Counted from the first letter of the stretch, positions 20,665-29,006 are shown. The stretch: DNA of 64,000 nucleotides from Bradyrhizobium macuxiense (GCF_007993935.1 NZ_VITY01000015.1:176437-240436); one strand, 5' to 3'. Notes: generated by a model not told the origin, from the letters alone. Translations and numbers: made by a program.

Positions 20665-20856
20665 ATGGCCAAGGCCAGCAAGACGATCAAGGTCGAGCAG
20701 ACCGGCAGCGCGATCCGCCGCCATCACTCGCAGCGTTCGACGCTGATCGGCCTCAAGCTCAACAAGATCGGCCGGGTTGCCGAGCTGCAGGACACTCCTG
20801 AAGTTCGCGGCATGATCAGCAAGGTTCAGCATCTCGTCCGCGTCGTCGGCGAGTAA
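20665..20856 (+). CDS. rpmD: 50S ribosomal protein L30
   Basis: The protein has 63 residues. L30 is a small protein of the 50S body, missing in some bacteria and present here. IKVEQTGSAIRRHHSQRSTL and LNKIGRVAELQDTPEVRGM fit the family. It is 21 nt before rplO. Confidence 0.97.
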   Translation: MAKASKTIKVEQTGSAIRRHHSQRSTLIGLKLNKIGRVAELQDTPEVRGMISKVQHLVRVVGE

Positions 20857-20877
20857 GCAGAGATAAGGAGAAGGGCG

Positions 20878-21363
20878 ATGAAGCTCAGCGATATCGCCGA
20901 CAACGCCGGCTCGCGCAAGAAGCGCATGCGTGTCGGCCGTGGCATCGGTTCCGGCAAGGGCAAGACCTCGGGCCGCGGCGGCAAGGGCCAGACCGCGCGT
21001 TCGGGCGTCCGCATCAAGGGTTTCGAAGGCGGCCAGATGCCGATGCATCGCCGTCTGCCGAAGCGCGGCTTCAACAACATCTTCCGGCTCGACTTCGCCG
21101 AGATCAATCTCGACCGTCTGCAGGAAGCGATCGACAACAAGCTGGTCGACGCCGGCGAGACCGTGACCGTCGAGACGCTGGTCAAGGCCGGCGTGCTGCG
21201 CCGCGCCAAGGACGGCCTGCGGCTGCTCGGCCGCGGCGAGATCAAGACCAAGCTGACCATCGAAGCGCACGGCGCTTCCAAGTCGGCCATTGCCGCGGTC
21301 GAAAAGGCCGGCGGCTCGGTCAAGATCCTGGCCCCCGCCAAGGAAGAAGGCGAGGCGGCGTAA
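20878..21363 (+). CDS. rplO: 50S ribosomal protein L15
   Basis: The protein has 161 residues. L15 is a late-assembling 50S protein that contacts several 23S domains. The Gly/Arg/Lys-rich N-terminal extension (RKKRMRVGRGIGSGKGKTSG) and FEGGQMPMHRRLPKRGFNN are diagnostic. A 157-nt gap with a strong hairpin follows before secY. Confidence 0.98.
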   Translation: MKLSDIADNAGSRKKRMRVGRGIGSGKGKTSGRGGKGQTARSGVRIKGFEGGQMPMHRRLPKRGFNNIFRLDFAEINLDRLQEAIDNKLVDAGETVTVETLVKAGVLRRAKDGLRLLGRGEIKTKLTIEAHGASKSAIAAVEKAGGSVKILAPAKEEGEAA

Positions 21364-21373
21364 CATCTGCGTC

Positions 21374-21398
21374 ATTGCCCGCGCGCGGCGCGGGCAAT
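21374..21398 (+). other. Perfect hairpin between rplO and secY
   Basis: ATTGCCCGCGC (21374-21384) and GCGCGGGCAAT (21388-21398) form an 11-bp perfect stem with a 3-nt loop, 10 nt after the rplO stop. There is no T tract, so it may be a processing or stabilising structure and not an intrinsic terminator. Confidence 0.6.
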
Positions 21399-21520
21399 CC
21401 GCAGATCGAATGATGGACTTATCGAGGCCGAGCACCAGATAATGTCCGGTGTCTGCCGATTGCCCCGATAGAACGAGTTCTTGGGGCGTCGGCGAAGCGG
21501 GCTCCGGGAGAAAGCCGAAC

Positions 21521-22855
21521 ATGGTCTCAGCAGCCGAACAACTTGCCGCCAACCTCAATTTCGGACAGCTGGCGAAAGCCGACGAGCTGAAGAAGCGCAT
21601 CTGGTTCACCCTGGGTGCGCTGCTTGTTTATCGGCTGGGCACCTACATCCCGCTGCCCGGCATCGATCCCAACATCTGGGAGCAGGTGTTCCGCAGCCAG
21701 TCCGGCGGCATCCTCGGCATGTTCAACATGTTCGCCGGCGGCGGCATCCACCGCATGGCGATCTTCGCGCTGAACATCATGCCGTACATCTCGGCGTCGA
21801 TCATCGTGCAGCTGCTGACCACCGTGTCGCCGCAGCTCGAGGCGCTCAAGAAGGAAGGCGAGGCGGGCCGCAAGACGCTGAACCAGTACACCCGCTATCT
21901 GACGGTGATCCTGGCGCTGTTCCAGTCCTACGGCATCGCGATCGGCCTCGAAGGCGCCGGCAATGTCGTCAGCGACCCCGGCATGTTCTTCCGGATCTCG
22001 ACCGCGATCACGCTGACCGGCGGCACCATGTTCCTGATGTGGCTCGGCGAGCAGATTACCTCGCGCGGCATCGGCAACGGTATTTCGCTGATCATCCTGT
22101 CCGGCATCGTCGCCGAGCTGCCGTCGGCGCTCGCCAACATGCTGGAACTCGGCCGCCAGGGCGCGATGTCGACCGGCCTGATCCTGATCGTCATCGTGAT
22201 GGCGGTCGCCGTGATCGCCTTCATCGTGTTCATGGAGCGCGCCCAGCGCCGGCTGCTGATCCAGTATCCGAAGCGCCAGGTCGGCAACAAGATGTTCGAG
22301 GGCCAGTCCTCGCATCTGCCGCTCAAGCTCAACACCTCGGGCGTGATTCCGCCGATCTTCGCCTCGTCGCTGCTGCTGCTGCCGACCACGGTTGCGAACT
22401 TCAACGCCGGCAAGGGGCCGGAGTGGTTCCAGTGGCTCACCACCCAGCTCAGCCACGGCCGTCCGCTGTTCCTGCTGCTCTATCTGGCGCTAATCGTGTT
22501 CTTCGCCTTCTTCTACACCGCGATCGTGTTCAACCCGACCGAGACCGCGGACAATCTGAAGAAGCATGGCGGGTTCATCCCGGGCATCCGGCCCGGTGAG
22601 CGCACGGCGGAATATATCGACTACGTGCTTTCGCGCATCACGGTGCTCGGCGCGATCTATCTCGCGATCGTCTGCCTGATCCCGGAAATTCTGATTTCCT
22701 ATGCCTCGGTCCCGTTCTACTTTGGTGGCACTTCGCTCCTGATCGTCGTCAGCGTAACGATGGATACGGTGTCGCAGGTGCAGGGCTATCTGCTCGCCCA
22801 TCAGTATGAAGGGCTGATCAGGAAGTCGAAGCTCAGGGGAGGCCGCCGCCGCTGA
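21521..22855 (+). CDS. secY: Protein translocase subunit SecY
   Basis: The protein has 444 residues from ATG 21521 (MVSAAEQLAANLNFGQL); an open stretch back to 21449 is not SecY-like. SecY forms the protein-conducting channel of the inner membrane with SecE and SecG and receives SecA and ribosomes. Ten membrane segments can be traced, starting with IWFTLGALLVYRLGTYIPLPG; the plug region (GGILGMFNMFAGGGIHRMAIF) and the cytoplasmic loop (PKRQVGNKMFEGQSSHLPLK) are conserved. The C-terminus ends in RGGRRR. It follows the spc ribosomal genes and precedes adk by 71 nt. Confidence 0.98.
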   Translation: MVSAAEQLAANLNFGQLAKADELKKRIWFTLGALLVYRLGTYIPLPGIDPNIWEQVFRSQSGGILGMFNMFAGGGIHRMAIFALNIMPYISASIIVQLLTTVSPQLEALKKEGEAGRKTLNQYTRYLTVILALFQSYGIAIGLEGAGNVVSDPGMFFRISTAITLTGGTMFLMWLGEQITSRGIGNGISLIILSGIVAELPSALANMLELGRQGAMSTGLILIVIVMAVAVIAFIVFMERAQRRLLIQYPKRQVGNKMFEGQSSHLPLKLNTSGVIPPIFASSLLLLPTTVANFNAGKGPEWFQWLTTQLSHGRPLFLLLYLALIVFFAFFYTAIVFNPTETADNLKKHGGFIPGIRPGERTAEYIDYVLSRITVLGAIYLAIVCLIPEILISYASVPFYFGGTSLLIVVSVTMDTVSQVQGYLLAHQYEGLIRKSKLRGGRRR

Positions 22856-22926
22856 TCGCGGCGCGGCGCCAAACTCAAAACACAGGTGTGCGGACGTCGC
22901 CCACCTAGCCGGGGGGCGAAACAGAT

Positions 22927-23805
22927 ATGAGATTGATCCTTTTGGGACCGCCGGGCTCGGGCAAGGGAACCCAGGCGCAGCGGCTGGTGCACCGGCATGG
23001 CATCGTCCAGCTCTCGACCGGCGAGATGCTGCGCGCAGCGGTTGCCGCGGGCACCCCGGTCGGATTGCAAGCCAAGGAGATCATGGCCAATGGCGGCCTG
23101 GTTCCCGACGAGGTCGTGGTAGGAATCATCGCCGACCGAATCGAGGAGCCCGATGCCAAGAAGGGCTTCATTCTCGATGGCTTCCCGCGCACCGTGCCGC
23201 AGGCCGAGGCGCTCGACGACCTGCTCCGGAAGAAGCATCTCAAGCTCGACGCCGTCGTCGAGCTCCGCGTCAACGAGAGCGCGCTGCTCGCCCGCGTCGA
23301 GAAACGTGCCGAGGAAACCCGTGCGCGCGGCGAGGAAGTCCGCCTCGACGACACGCCGGAAGTGCTGACCAAGCGCCTGGCGCAGTACCGTTCGCTGACG
23401 GAACCGCTGATTCACTATTATTCGGAGCGGCGGAAGCTTCTGACGGTCGATGGCATGATGACCATCGAGCACGTCACTCGCGAGATCAACCGGATCCTGA
23501 CCGCGCTCGGCGCGCTGGAACCGAAGGAGCACGAGGAGCCCAAGCGGGCTGCCAAGAGTGCGTCGAAGGCCTCCAAGACGGCCAGGAAGACCGCGAAGAA
23601 GGCGACCACGAAGGCTGCTAAATCGGCTAAGAAGTCCACCAAACCGGCCCGGAAGGCCACCAAGGCGGTCTCTAACGCCAGGGGAACGAAGAAAGCCGCC
23701 AAGAAGGCTGGAAAGAAGGCCGCCAGCGCTGCGAATGCCCGGAAGGGGGTAAAAGCGCTCAAAAAGGCAGCAAAAAAGCTCACGAAAAAGCGAGCTAAAC
23801 GCTAG
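22927..23805 (+). CDS. adk: Adenylate kinase with a lysine/alanine-rich C-terminal tail
   Basis: The protein has 292 residues. Residues 1-198 or so are a complete adenylate kinase that interconverts ATP plus AMP and two ADP: P-loop GPPGSGKGTQ (residues 7-16), AMP-binding LSTGEMLRAAV, and the GFILDGFPRTVPQAEAL signature. The lid is the short type without a zinc site. From about residue 200 a 90-residue tail composed mainly of Lys and Ala with some Ser, Thr, Pro and Arg follows, with AKKS/KPARK-type repeats resembling eukaryotic histone H1 tails and bacterial H1-like proteins. The tail is in frame with no stop or frameshift. Placement between secY and rpsM is common in bacteria. The catalytic identity is certain; the role of the tail is unknown. 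Confidence 0.96.
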   Translation: MRLILLGPPGSGKGTQAQRLVHRHGIVQLSTGEMLRAAVAAGTPVGLQAKEIMANGGLVPDEVVVGIIADRIEEPDAKKGFILDGFPRTVPQAEALDDLLRKKHLKLDAVVELRVNESALLARVEKRAEETRARGEEVRLDDTPEVLTKRLAQYRSLTEPLIHYYSERRKLLTVDGMMTIEHVTREINRILTALGALEPKEHEEPKRAAKSASKASKTARKTAKKATTKAAKSAKKSTKPARKATKAVSNARGTKKAAKKAGKKAASAANARKGVKALKKAAKKLTKKRAKR

Positions 23806-23811
23806 GAGCGG

Positions 23812-23840
23812 TTGACGAAACCGACATGAATCCTTTAATA
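23812..23840 (+). promoter_or_regulatory. Candidate promoter for the rpsM-rpsK-rpoA run
   Basis: TTGACG (23812-23817) and TTAATA (23835-23840) are spaced by 17 bp in the 190-nt gap between adk and rpsM. This is one of the better housekeeping promoter matches in the ribosomal region and lies 155 nt before the rpsM start. Confidence 0.4.
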
Positions 23841-23995
23841 AGCCCCGCATCCAAGTTGGATAGTTTTATGACGATGCCGGGCCCCAAAGGACACGAGGGG
23901 TGGGCGTCGTGTTCGCGTTTGTGGACACAAGCCCGCGAGTAGCAAGAACTTGAGAAGCCCGTATCCGTGATGGAGCGGCGACAGGAGAGAAGTCC

Positions 23996-24364
23996 GTGGC
24001 CCGTATTGCCGGCGTCAACATTCCGACCAACAAGCGCGTCCTGATCGCGCTTCAGTACATCCATGGTATCGGCCAGAAGAACGCTGCCGACATCATCGAG
24101 AAGGTGAAGATCCCCCTGGATCGTCGCGTCAACCAGTTGACCGACCAGGAGGTCCTCCAGATCCGCGAAGTCATCGACCGCGACTATCTGGTCGAGGGCG
24201 ACCTCCGGCGCGAGGTCGGCATCAACATCAAGCGGCTGATGGACCTCGGCTGCTATCGCGGCCTGCGTCATCGCCGCGGTCTGCCGGTGCGCGGCCAGCG
24301 CACCCACACCAATGCGCGTACGCGCAAGGGGCCGGCCAAGGCGATCGCCGGCAAGAAGAAGTAA
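23996..24364 (+). CDS. rpsM: 30S ribosomal protein S13
   Basis: The protein has 122 residues and starts with GTG at 23996; no ATG fits the conserved MARIAGVNIP beginning, and AGGAG lies about 9 nt upstream. S13 contacts the P-site tRNA and forms bridges to the 50S. The helix-two-turn-helix (YIHGIGQKNAADIIEKV) and C-terminal RGQRTHTNARTRKGPAK are conserved. The infA and rpmJ genes that lie before rpsM in some bacteria are absent here. Confidence 0.98.
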   Translation: MARIAGVNIPTNKRVLIALQYIHGIGQKNAADIIEKVKIPLDRRVNQLTDQEVLQIREVIDRDYLVEGDLRREVGINIKRLMDLGCYRGLRHRRGLPVRGQRTHTNARTRKGPAKAIAGKKK

Positions 24365-24382
24365 GTTTTGCGAATTGCAGGT

Positions 24383-24414
24383 GGGGAGTAGCGAATCGAA
24401 ATTCGCTACTCGCC
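24383..24414 (+). repeat. Palindromic element between rpsM and rpsK
   Basis: GGGGAGTAGCGAAT (24383-24396) and ATTCGCTACTCGCC (24401-24414) form a 14-bp stem with one mismatch and a CGAA loop. The arm matches the element at 11755-11805 between tuf and rpsJ. No T tract follows. Confidence 0.75.
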
Positions 24415-24478
24415 ATTTGCGTTTTGAGGTGTAGCCGCTGGCACTACGGCGGCGTTGAGATCACAGGAAAGGTTTGAA

Positions 24479-24868
24479 ATGGGCAAGGAAGCAACCCGCG
24501 TACGCCGCCGCGAACGCAAGAACATCGCCTCCGGCATCGCGCACGTGAATTCGTCGTTCAACAACACGACCATCACCATCACCGACGCGCAGGGCAACAC
24601 CATCGCCTGGTCGTCGGCCGGCACGATGGGCTTCAAGGGCTCGCGCAAGTCGACCCCCTATGCCGCGCAGGTCGCGGCGGAAGACGTCTCCAAGAAGGCG
24701 CAGGAACACGGCATGCGCACGCTGGAGGTTGAAGTGGCCGGCCCGGGTTCGGGCCGTGAGTCGGCGCTCCGTGCGCTGCAGGCTGCGGGCTTCACCGTCA
24801 CCTCGATCCGCGACGTGACCACGATCCCGCACAATGGCTGCCGTCCGCGCAAGCGTCGGCGCGTTTGA
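24479..24868 (+). CDS. rpsK: 30S ribosomal protein S11
   Basis: The protein has 129 residues from ATG 24479 (MGKEATRVRRRERKNIA) with AGGAAAGG upstream; an in-frame start 8 codons earlier is unlikely. S11 lies on the platform and contacts mRNA upstream of the E site. HVNSSFNNTTITITDAQGN and the C-terminal IRDVTTIPHNGCRPRKRRRV are signatures. It is separated from rpoA by 129 nt. Confidence 0.98.
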   Translation: MGKEATRVRRRERKNIASGIAHVNSSFNNTTITITDAQGNTIAWSSAGTMGFKGSRKSTPYAAQVAAEDVSKKAQEHGMRTLEVEVAGPGSGRESALRALQAAGFTVTSIRDVTTIPHNGCRPRKRRRV

Positions 24869-24997
24869 TCTGTAAGTCGCGGGCGGCATCTCGCCGCCCT
24901 GCGATGGTTTTTGGAATTGACCGCGCGGACTGATCCGCGATCTCCAACGCCAGGTTTGGCCGATCGATTGGCCCGATGACCGGCAAAGGGTGAAACA

Positions 24998-26017
24998 GTG
25001 ACGATCCAGAAAAATTGGCAAGAACTCATTCGACCGAACAAGCTGCAGGTGACGCCGGGCTCGGACGCGAGCCGGTTCGCCACCGTCGTCGCCGAGCCGC
25101 TTGAGCGCGGTTTCGGCCAGACGCTCGGCAACGCGCTGCGTCGCATCCTGTTGTCCTCGCTGCAGGGCGCGGCGGTGCAGTCGGTGCACATCGACGGCGT
25201 GCTGCACGAGTTCTCCTCGATCGCCGGTGTCCGTGAAGACGTCACCGACATCGTGCTCAACATCAAGGACATCTCGATCAAGATGCAGGGCGAAGGCCCG
25301 AAGCGCATGGTCGTGAAGAAGCAGGGCCCGGGCGCCGTCACCGCCGGCGACATCCAGACCGTCGGCGACGTCACCGTGCTCAACCCTGATTTGCAGCTCT
25401 GCACGCTGGACGACGGCGCCGAGATCCGCATGGAGTTCACGGTCACCACCGGCAAGGGCTATGTCGCCGCCGAGCGCAACCGTCCCGAGGACGCGCCGAT
25501 CGGCCTGATCCCGGTCGACAGCCTGTTCTCGCCGGTCCGCAAGGTCTCCTACAAGGTCGAGAACACCCGTGAGGGCCAGATCCTCGACTACGACAAGCTG
25601 ACCATGACGATCGAGACCAACGGCGCGATCACGCCGGAGGACGCGGTGGCCTACGCCGCGCGCATCCTGCAGGATCAGCTCAACGTGTTCGTCAACTTCG
25701 AAGAGCCGCGCAAGGAAGTCACGCAGGAGATCATCCCCGATCTCGCGTTCAACCCGGCGTTCCTCAAGAAGGTCGACGAGCTCGAGCTGTCGGTGCGTTC
25801 GGCAAACTGCCTGAAGAACGACAACATCGTCTACATCGGCGACCTCGTGCAGAAGTCGGAAGCGGAAATGCTCCGCACCCCGAACTTCGGCCGCAAGTCG
25901 CTGAACGAGATCAAGGAAGTGCTGGCCCAGATGGGTCTGCACCTCGGCATGGAAGTGCCGGGCTGGCCGCCGGAGAACATCGACGAGCTCGCCAAGCGCT
26001 TCGAGGATCACTACTGA
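24998..26017 (+). CDS. rpoA: DNA-directed RNA polymerase subunit alpha
   Basis: The protein has 339 residues with a GTG start at 24998. The N-terminal domain (residues about 1-235; ERGFGQTLGNALRRILLSSL) dimerises and nucleates core polymerase. The C-terminal domain has the RSANCLKNDNIVYIGDLV helix, with the arginine and asparagine that bind UP-element DNA, and the FGRKSLNEIKEVL helix. It is followed by a strong terminator before rplQ. Confidence 0.98.
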   Translation: MTIQKNWQELIRPNKLQVTPGSDASRFATVVAEPLERGFGQTLGNALRRILLSSLQGAAVQSVHIDGVLHEFSSIAGVREDVTDIVLNIKDISIKMQGEGPKRMVVKKQGPGAVTAGDIQTVGDVTVLNPDLQLCTLDDGAEIRMEFTVTTGKGYVAAERNRPEDAPIGLIPVDSLFSPVRKVSYKVENTREGQILDYDKLTMTIETNGAITPEDAVAYAARILQDQLNVFVNFEEPRKEVTQEIIPDLAFNPAFLKKVDELELSVRSANCLKNDNIVYIGDLVQKSEAEMLRTPNFGRKSLNEIKEVLAQMGLHLGMEVPGWPPENIDELAKRFEDHY

Positions 26018-26031
26018 TCCATTTTCACCGT

Positions 26032-26063
26032 CGTGGCCGGAGAACCTCCGGCCACGATTTTTT
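26032..26063 (+). terminator. Rho-independent terminator after rpoA
   Basis: CGTGGCCGGA (26032-26041) pairs perfectly with TCCGGCCACG (26047-26056) around GAACC, followed by A and six T. It lies 14 nt after the rpoA stop and upstream of rplQ. Confidence 0.9.
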
Positions 26064-26094
26064 AATGGGCGAACGCAGGATGCCCACCTGCACT

Positions 26095-26115
26095 TGTCGC
26101 TGAACCACCGCGACA
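26095..26115 (+). other. Small inverted repeat in the rplQ leader
   Basis: TGTCGC (26095-26100) and GCGACA (26110-26115) flank a 9-nt loop, 22 nt before the rplQ start. It could fold in the rplQ mRNA leader. Function is unknown. Confidence 0.35.
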
Positions 26116-26137
26116 GAATTGAAGAAGGAATAAGTCA

Positions 26138-26554
26138 ATGCGTCACGGCAAGGTTCATCGGAAGCTCAACCGCACCGCCGAGCACCGGCGTGCGATGTTC
26201 GCCAACATGGCGGCCGCGCTGATCAAGCACGAGCAGATCGTCACCACGTTGCCGAAGGCCAAGGAGCTGCGGCCGATCGTCGAGAAGCTCGTCACCCTCG
26301 GCAAGAAGGGCGGCCTCGCGCTGCGCCGCCAGGCGATCTCGGAGCTGCGCGACCAGGATCAGGTCAAGAAGCTGTTCGACACGCTGGCGACCCGCTACAA
26401 GGACCGCCAGGGCGGCTACACCCGCATCATCAAGGCCGGCTTCCGCTACGGCGACAACGCGGCGATGGCCGTGATCGAATTCGTCGACCGCGACGTCGAC
26501 GCCAAGGGCCAGGACTCCGGTCCCGCCCAGGGCAACGAAGCCGAGGCGGCGTAA
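26138..26554 (+). CDS. rplQ: 50S ribosomal protein L17
   Basis: The protein has 138 residues. L17 lies near the tunnel exit. MRHGKVHRKLNRTAEHRRAMFANM and LVTLGKKGGLALRRQA are diagnostic; the C-terminal tail is Ala/Glu-rich. It lies 120 nt after rpoA with an intrinsic terminator in between, so its expression must rely on read-through or on a promoter I could not identify. AAGGAAT precedes the start. Confidence 0.98.
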   Translation: MRHGKVHRKLNRTAEHRRAMFANMAAALIKHEQIVTTLPKAKELRPIVEKLVTLGKKGGLALRRQAISELRDQDQVKKLFDTLATRYKDRQGGYTRIIKAGFRYGDNAAMAVIEFVDRDVDAKGQDSGPAQGNEAEAA

Positions 26555-26580
26555 GCCGGCTTCGAGCCCAAGGTTTTGAA

Positions 26581-26605
26581 AACGGCGCCTTCGGGCGCCG
26601 TTTTT
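26581..26605. terminator. Terminator shared by rplQ and the convergent chemoreceptor gene
   Basis: AACGGCGCC, a TTCG loop and GGCGCCG followed by TTTTT (26601-26605). A-runs on the left side give a shorter T tract on the minus strand, so the hairpin can act in both directions. rplQ ends 26 nt before it and the minus-strand chemoreceptor ends 9 nt after it. Confidence 0.9.
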
Positions 26606-26614
26606 GTTTTGTGG

Positions 26615-28609
26615 CTAGCCTGCGCGTATCGTCGCGATAAAATTGTCGAGCTCCTGCCTCAGGCGGACGTTGCCGTCCGACAGCAGCCGCGACGAGCTCA
26701 GCACCTGCGACGAGGCGCTGCCGGTGCGAGAGGCACCGCTGGCCACCTGTCCGATGCTGACGGCGACCTGCGCGGTTCGCTCCGAGGCGATCTGAACGTT
26801 GTCCGCGATGCTTCGCGTCGCGCTCGCTTGCTCCTCGATGGCATCGGCCACGTCGGAAGCGATCTGTGATATTCGCTGGACGATGCCGGTGATACCGCTG
26901 ATCGCGCCGGCGGACTCCCGCGTTGCGGCCTGGATGTCCGCGATCTGGGTGCGGATGTCCTCGGTGGCTTCGGCGGTCTGCCTGGCGAGCGTCTTGACCT
27001 CCTGCGCGACCACGGCGAAGCCCGAGCCTGCCGCGCCGGCGCGCGCGGCCTCGATGGTCGCGTTGAGCGCGAGCAAATTGGTCTGCCGCGCGATCGCGGC
27101 GATCAGCTGCACCACGTTGCCGATGCGGTCGGCAGCGGACGCAAGCTGCGCCATCCGCGCGTCGGTCTGCTGCGCCTGCGCGACGGCGTCGCTGGCGAAG
27201 CTGGCGGATTCGCCGACCTGGCGTCCGATCGCGGCAGCCGAGGCGATCATCTGTTCGGTGGCTGCCGCAACCAGCCTGACATTGCTGGAGGCCTCCTCGG
27301 AGGCGGCTGCGACATTGGCGGACAGGTCCTGGGTGTGATGGGCGGTGTCGCTCAGATCGCGGGCCGACGCCGCAAGCTCCTCGGAGGCCGCCGAGACCGT
27401 CGCGATGACGTCGCCGGCGCTCGCCTCGAACGCCGCCGCGAGCCGCGCCAGTTCGGCCTTGTGCCGGTCAGCCGCGCGGCGGTCTTCCTCGCGCCGGGCG
27501 TCGAGCTCGGCGCGTGCCTTGTCCTGCGCCTTCGTCTTGAAGCTTTCGACCGCCCGCGCCATGCCGCCGATCTCGTCGCTGCGCTCGAGGCCGGGCAGCA
27601 CGACGTCGAACTGTCCGTCGGCGAGTTGCCGCATCGCCGCGCTCATCCGGCTGATCAGGCCCGCGACCCGCCGGCCGAACAGGATCGCAAACAGCGTCAG
27701 GACGAAGGCAACAATCCCGATCAGCCAGCTGAATGTCTGCCGGAACGCGTCCGCCTTGCGCTGGGCGAGCTCGGCGCGCGCGTTGGCGGCGTCCGCGACC
27801 TTGACCAGCGCCGGCCGGGTGCGATCGAAGATCTGCGAGAGGTCGTCGAGCTGGTCGTCGAGCGTCTGGCGCGAGACCAGGAAGCCGGCGAAGGCAAGCT
27901 TGTAGGCGCGGGCAAGGCCGAGCAGTTCGGTCTTCACATCCGTGGGGAGGGCGGACGCCGCCAGCGCGGTTTCGAACTCGTCCTCGCGTTCGTTGAGCTG
28001 GTCGCCGAACCGCTCTTCGCCGCTCAGCGCAAAATCCTTCTCGAGCCGGCGCATCGTCAGCAGCAGGATGGTCAGGCGCGGCTGATCGATCTGTCCGACT
28101 TTGGTCTCGAACTGCTGAACCGCGCTGCGCAGCTTGCCCTGCAAGCCGTCATTCGGGTTCAAGCCGAGGATGCGCTGGGCGCCGACGATATTCTGGAAGC
28201 GTGTCGCATAGAGATTGATGCCGCTGCGTAGCGACGTAACCTGCCGGATCGGATCGCCGTCCGGCACGGTCGCAGCGAAAGCGTCTAGCTTGTCGAGCAG
28301 GGCCAGCTCGTCGGCGACGCGCCCAGTGAGCTGTTTCGCCAACCCTTCATCGCGCGATTTCAGGAAGCGGGCCGCGATCTGCTGCGTCTCCAGGAATCCG
28401 TCCGACAGCTCGGATAGCTGCGCCCTGAAGCGCATGCTGTCGTCCGACCCGCGCTGAACACGGGCCGCGTAGTCGAGGCCGCCGAGGCAGGCGACGCTGA
28501 CGATGGCGACGCCGCCGATCCCGAGCATCGCGATCTGGCTTTTAAGGCTGGGGCGAAATCGCTTCAGGATATCAGCGGCGAACGGCTTGATCCTGGACAC
28601 AACGAGCAT
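26615..28609 (-). CDS. Methyl-accepting chemotaxis protein
   Basis: The protein has 664 residues from ATG 28609 (MLVVSRIKPFAADIL), which has AGGAA 8 nt upstream; ATG 28618 is an alternative. Membrane segments lie near residues 26-46 (AMLGIGGVAIVSVACLGG) and about 290-315 (IGIVAFVLTLFAILFG). Between them is a helical periplasmic sensor of about 240 residues. A HAMP linker follows, then the signalling domain, whose tip (EVKTLARQTAEATEDIRTQI) is the region that binds CheA and CheW. No CheR-binding pentapeptide is seen at the C-terminus (IATIRAG). It is expected to modulate flagellar motor behaviour in response to an unknown ligand. No other che genes are nearby, so it is an orphan receptor. Confidence 0.93.
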   Translation of the reverse strand: MLVVSRIKPFAADILKRFRPSLKSQIAMLGIGGVAIVSVACLGGLDYAARVQRGSDDSMRFRAQLSELSDGFLETQQIAARFLKSRDEGLAKQLTGRVADELALLDKLDAFAATVPDGDPIRQVTSLRSGINLYATRFQNIVGAQRILGLNPNDGLQGKLRSAVQQFETKVGQIDQPRLTILLLTMRRLEKDFALSGEERFGDQLNEREDEFETALAASALPTDVKTELLGLARAYKLAFAGFLVSRQTLDDQLDDLSQIFDRTRPALVKVADAANARAELAQRKADAFRQTFSWLIGIVAFVLTLFAILFGRRVAGLISRMSAAMRQLADGQFDVVLPGLERSDEIGGMARAVESFKTKAQDKARAELDARREEDRRAADRHKAELARLAAAFEASAGDVIATVSAASEELAASARDLSDTAHHTQDLSANVAAASEEASSNVRLVAAATEQMIASAAAIGRQVGESASFASDAVAQAQQTDARMAQLASAADRIGNVVQLIAAIARQTNLLALNATIEAARAGAAGSGFAVVAQEVKTLARQTAEATEDIRTQIADIQAATRESAGAISGITGIVQRISQIASDVADAIEEQASATRSIADNVQIASERTAQVAVSIGQVASGASRTGSASSQVLSSSRLLSDGNVRLRQELDNFIATIRAG

Positions 28610-29006
28610 CTGGTGCATTCCTGTCAGTCGCGGAGCTCCGGACGTCGTTGTTGAAGCGAAGGTCGCATCCGGTTGCCAACACAACAGCTCGCGCTGTTTG
28701 CGGCGACGCTTAGCGGCGGCGAATTGACAATGTGTGAAAGCGTTCAGCGCGCACGCGATGTTTCATATGAAGATTGGATGAAGGTCGCAGTAGCGATGCA
28801 TCAACCAAGATCGCGCGTGGTCACTCGCGACGAAAATGTGCATCGTGCCTCACACATGTCATCCGCGTGACCTGCTTGCGGTCGGCAGCCGGCGGTGCTG
28901 AGATGCCGCTCCGTATTTACGCGAATTTGCGCATGCCTGCCTGACCCCCGGTTGCATCCGTGTGCGCGCATCCAAATATGCCTGACAGGCAGACAGGAGA
29001 CCTCTC
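28610..29006. other. Intergenic region between the divergent chemoreceptor and SDR genes
   Basis: About 400 bases, more AT-rich than the flanking genes from 28660 to 28870. A TTGACA hexamer at 28724-28729 has no convincing -10 at the right distance. A small plus-strand open frame (28673-28870) has no recognisable features. The promoters of both flanking genes probably lie here. Confidence 0.5.

Noticed and set aside
23520..23805. Frameshift explanation for the Lys/Ala tail of adenylate kinase
   Set aside because: The tail is in the same frame as the catalytic core with a coherent Lys/Ala pattern and an ordinary stop; a frameshift into GC-rich DNA would give Arg/Pro/Gly-rich sequence.
28673..28870. 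65-codon plus-strand frame in the chemoreceptor-SDR gap
   Set aside because: No ribosome site, no similarity, weak start context.
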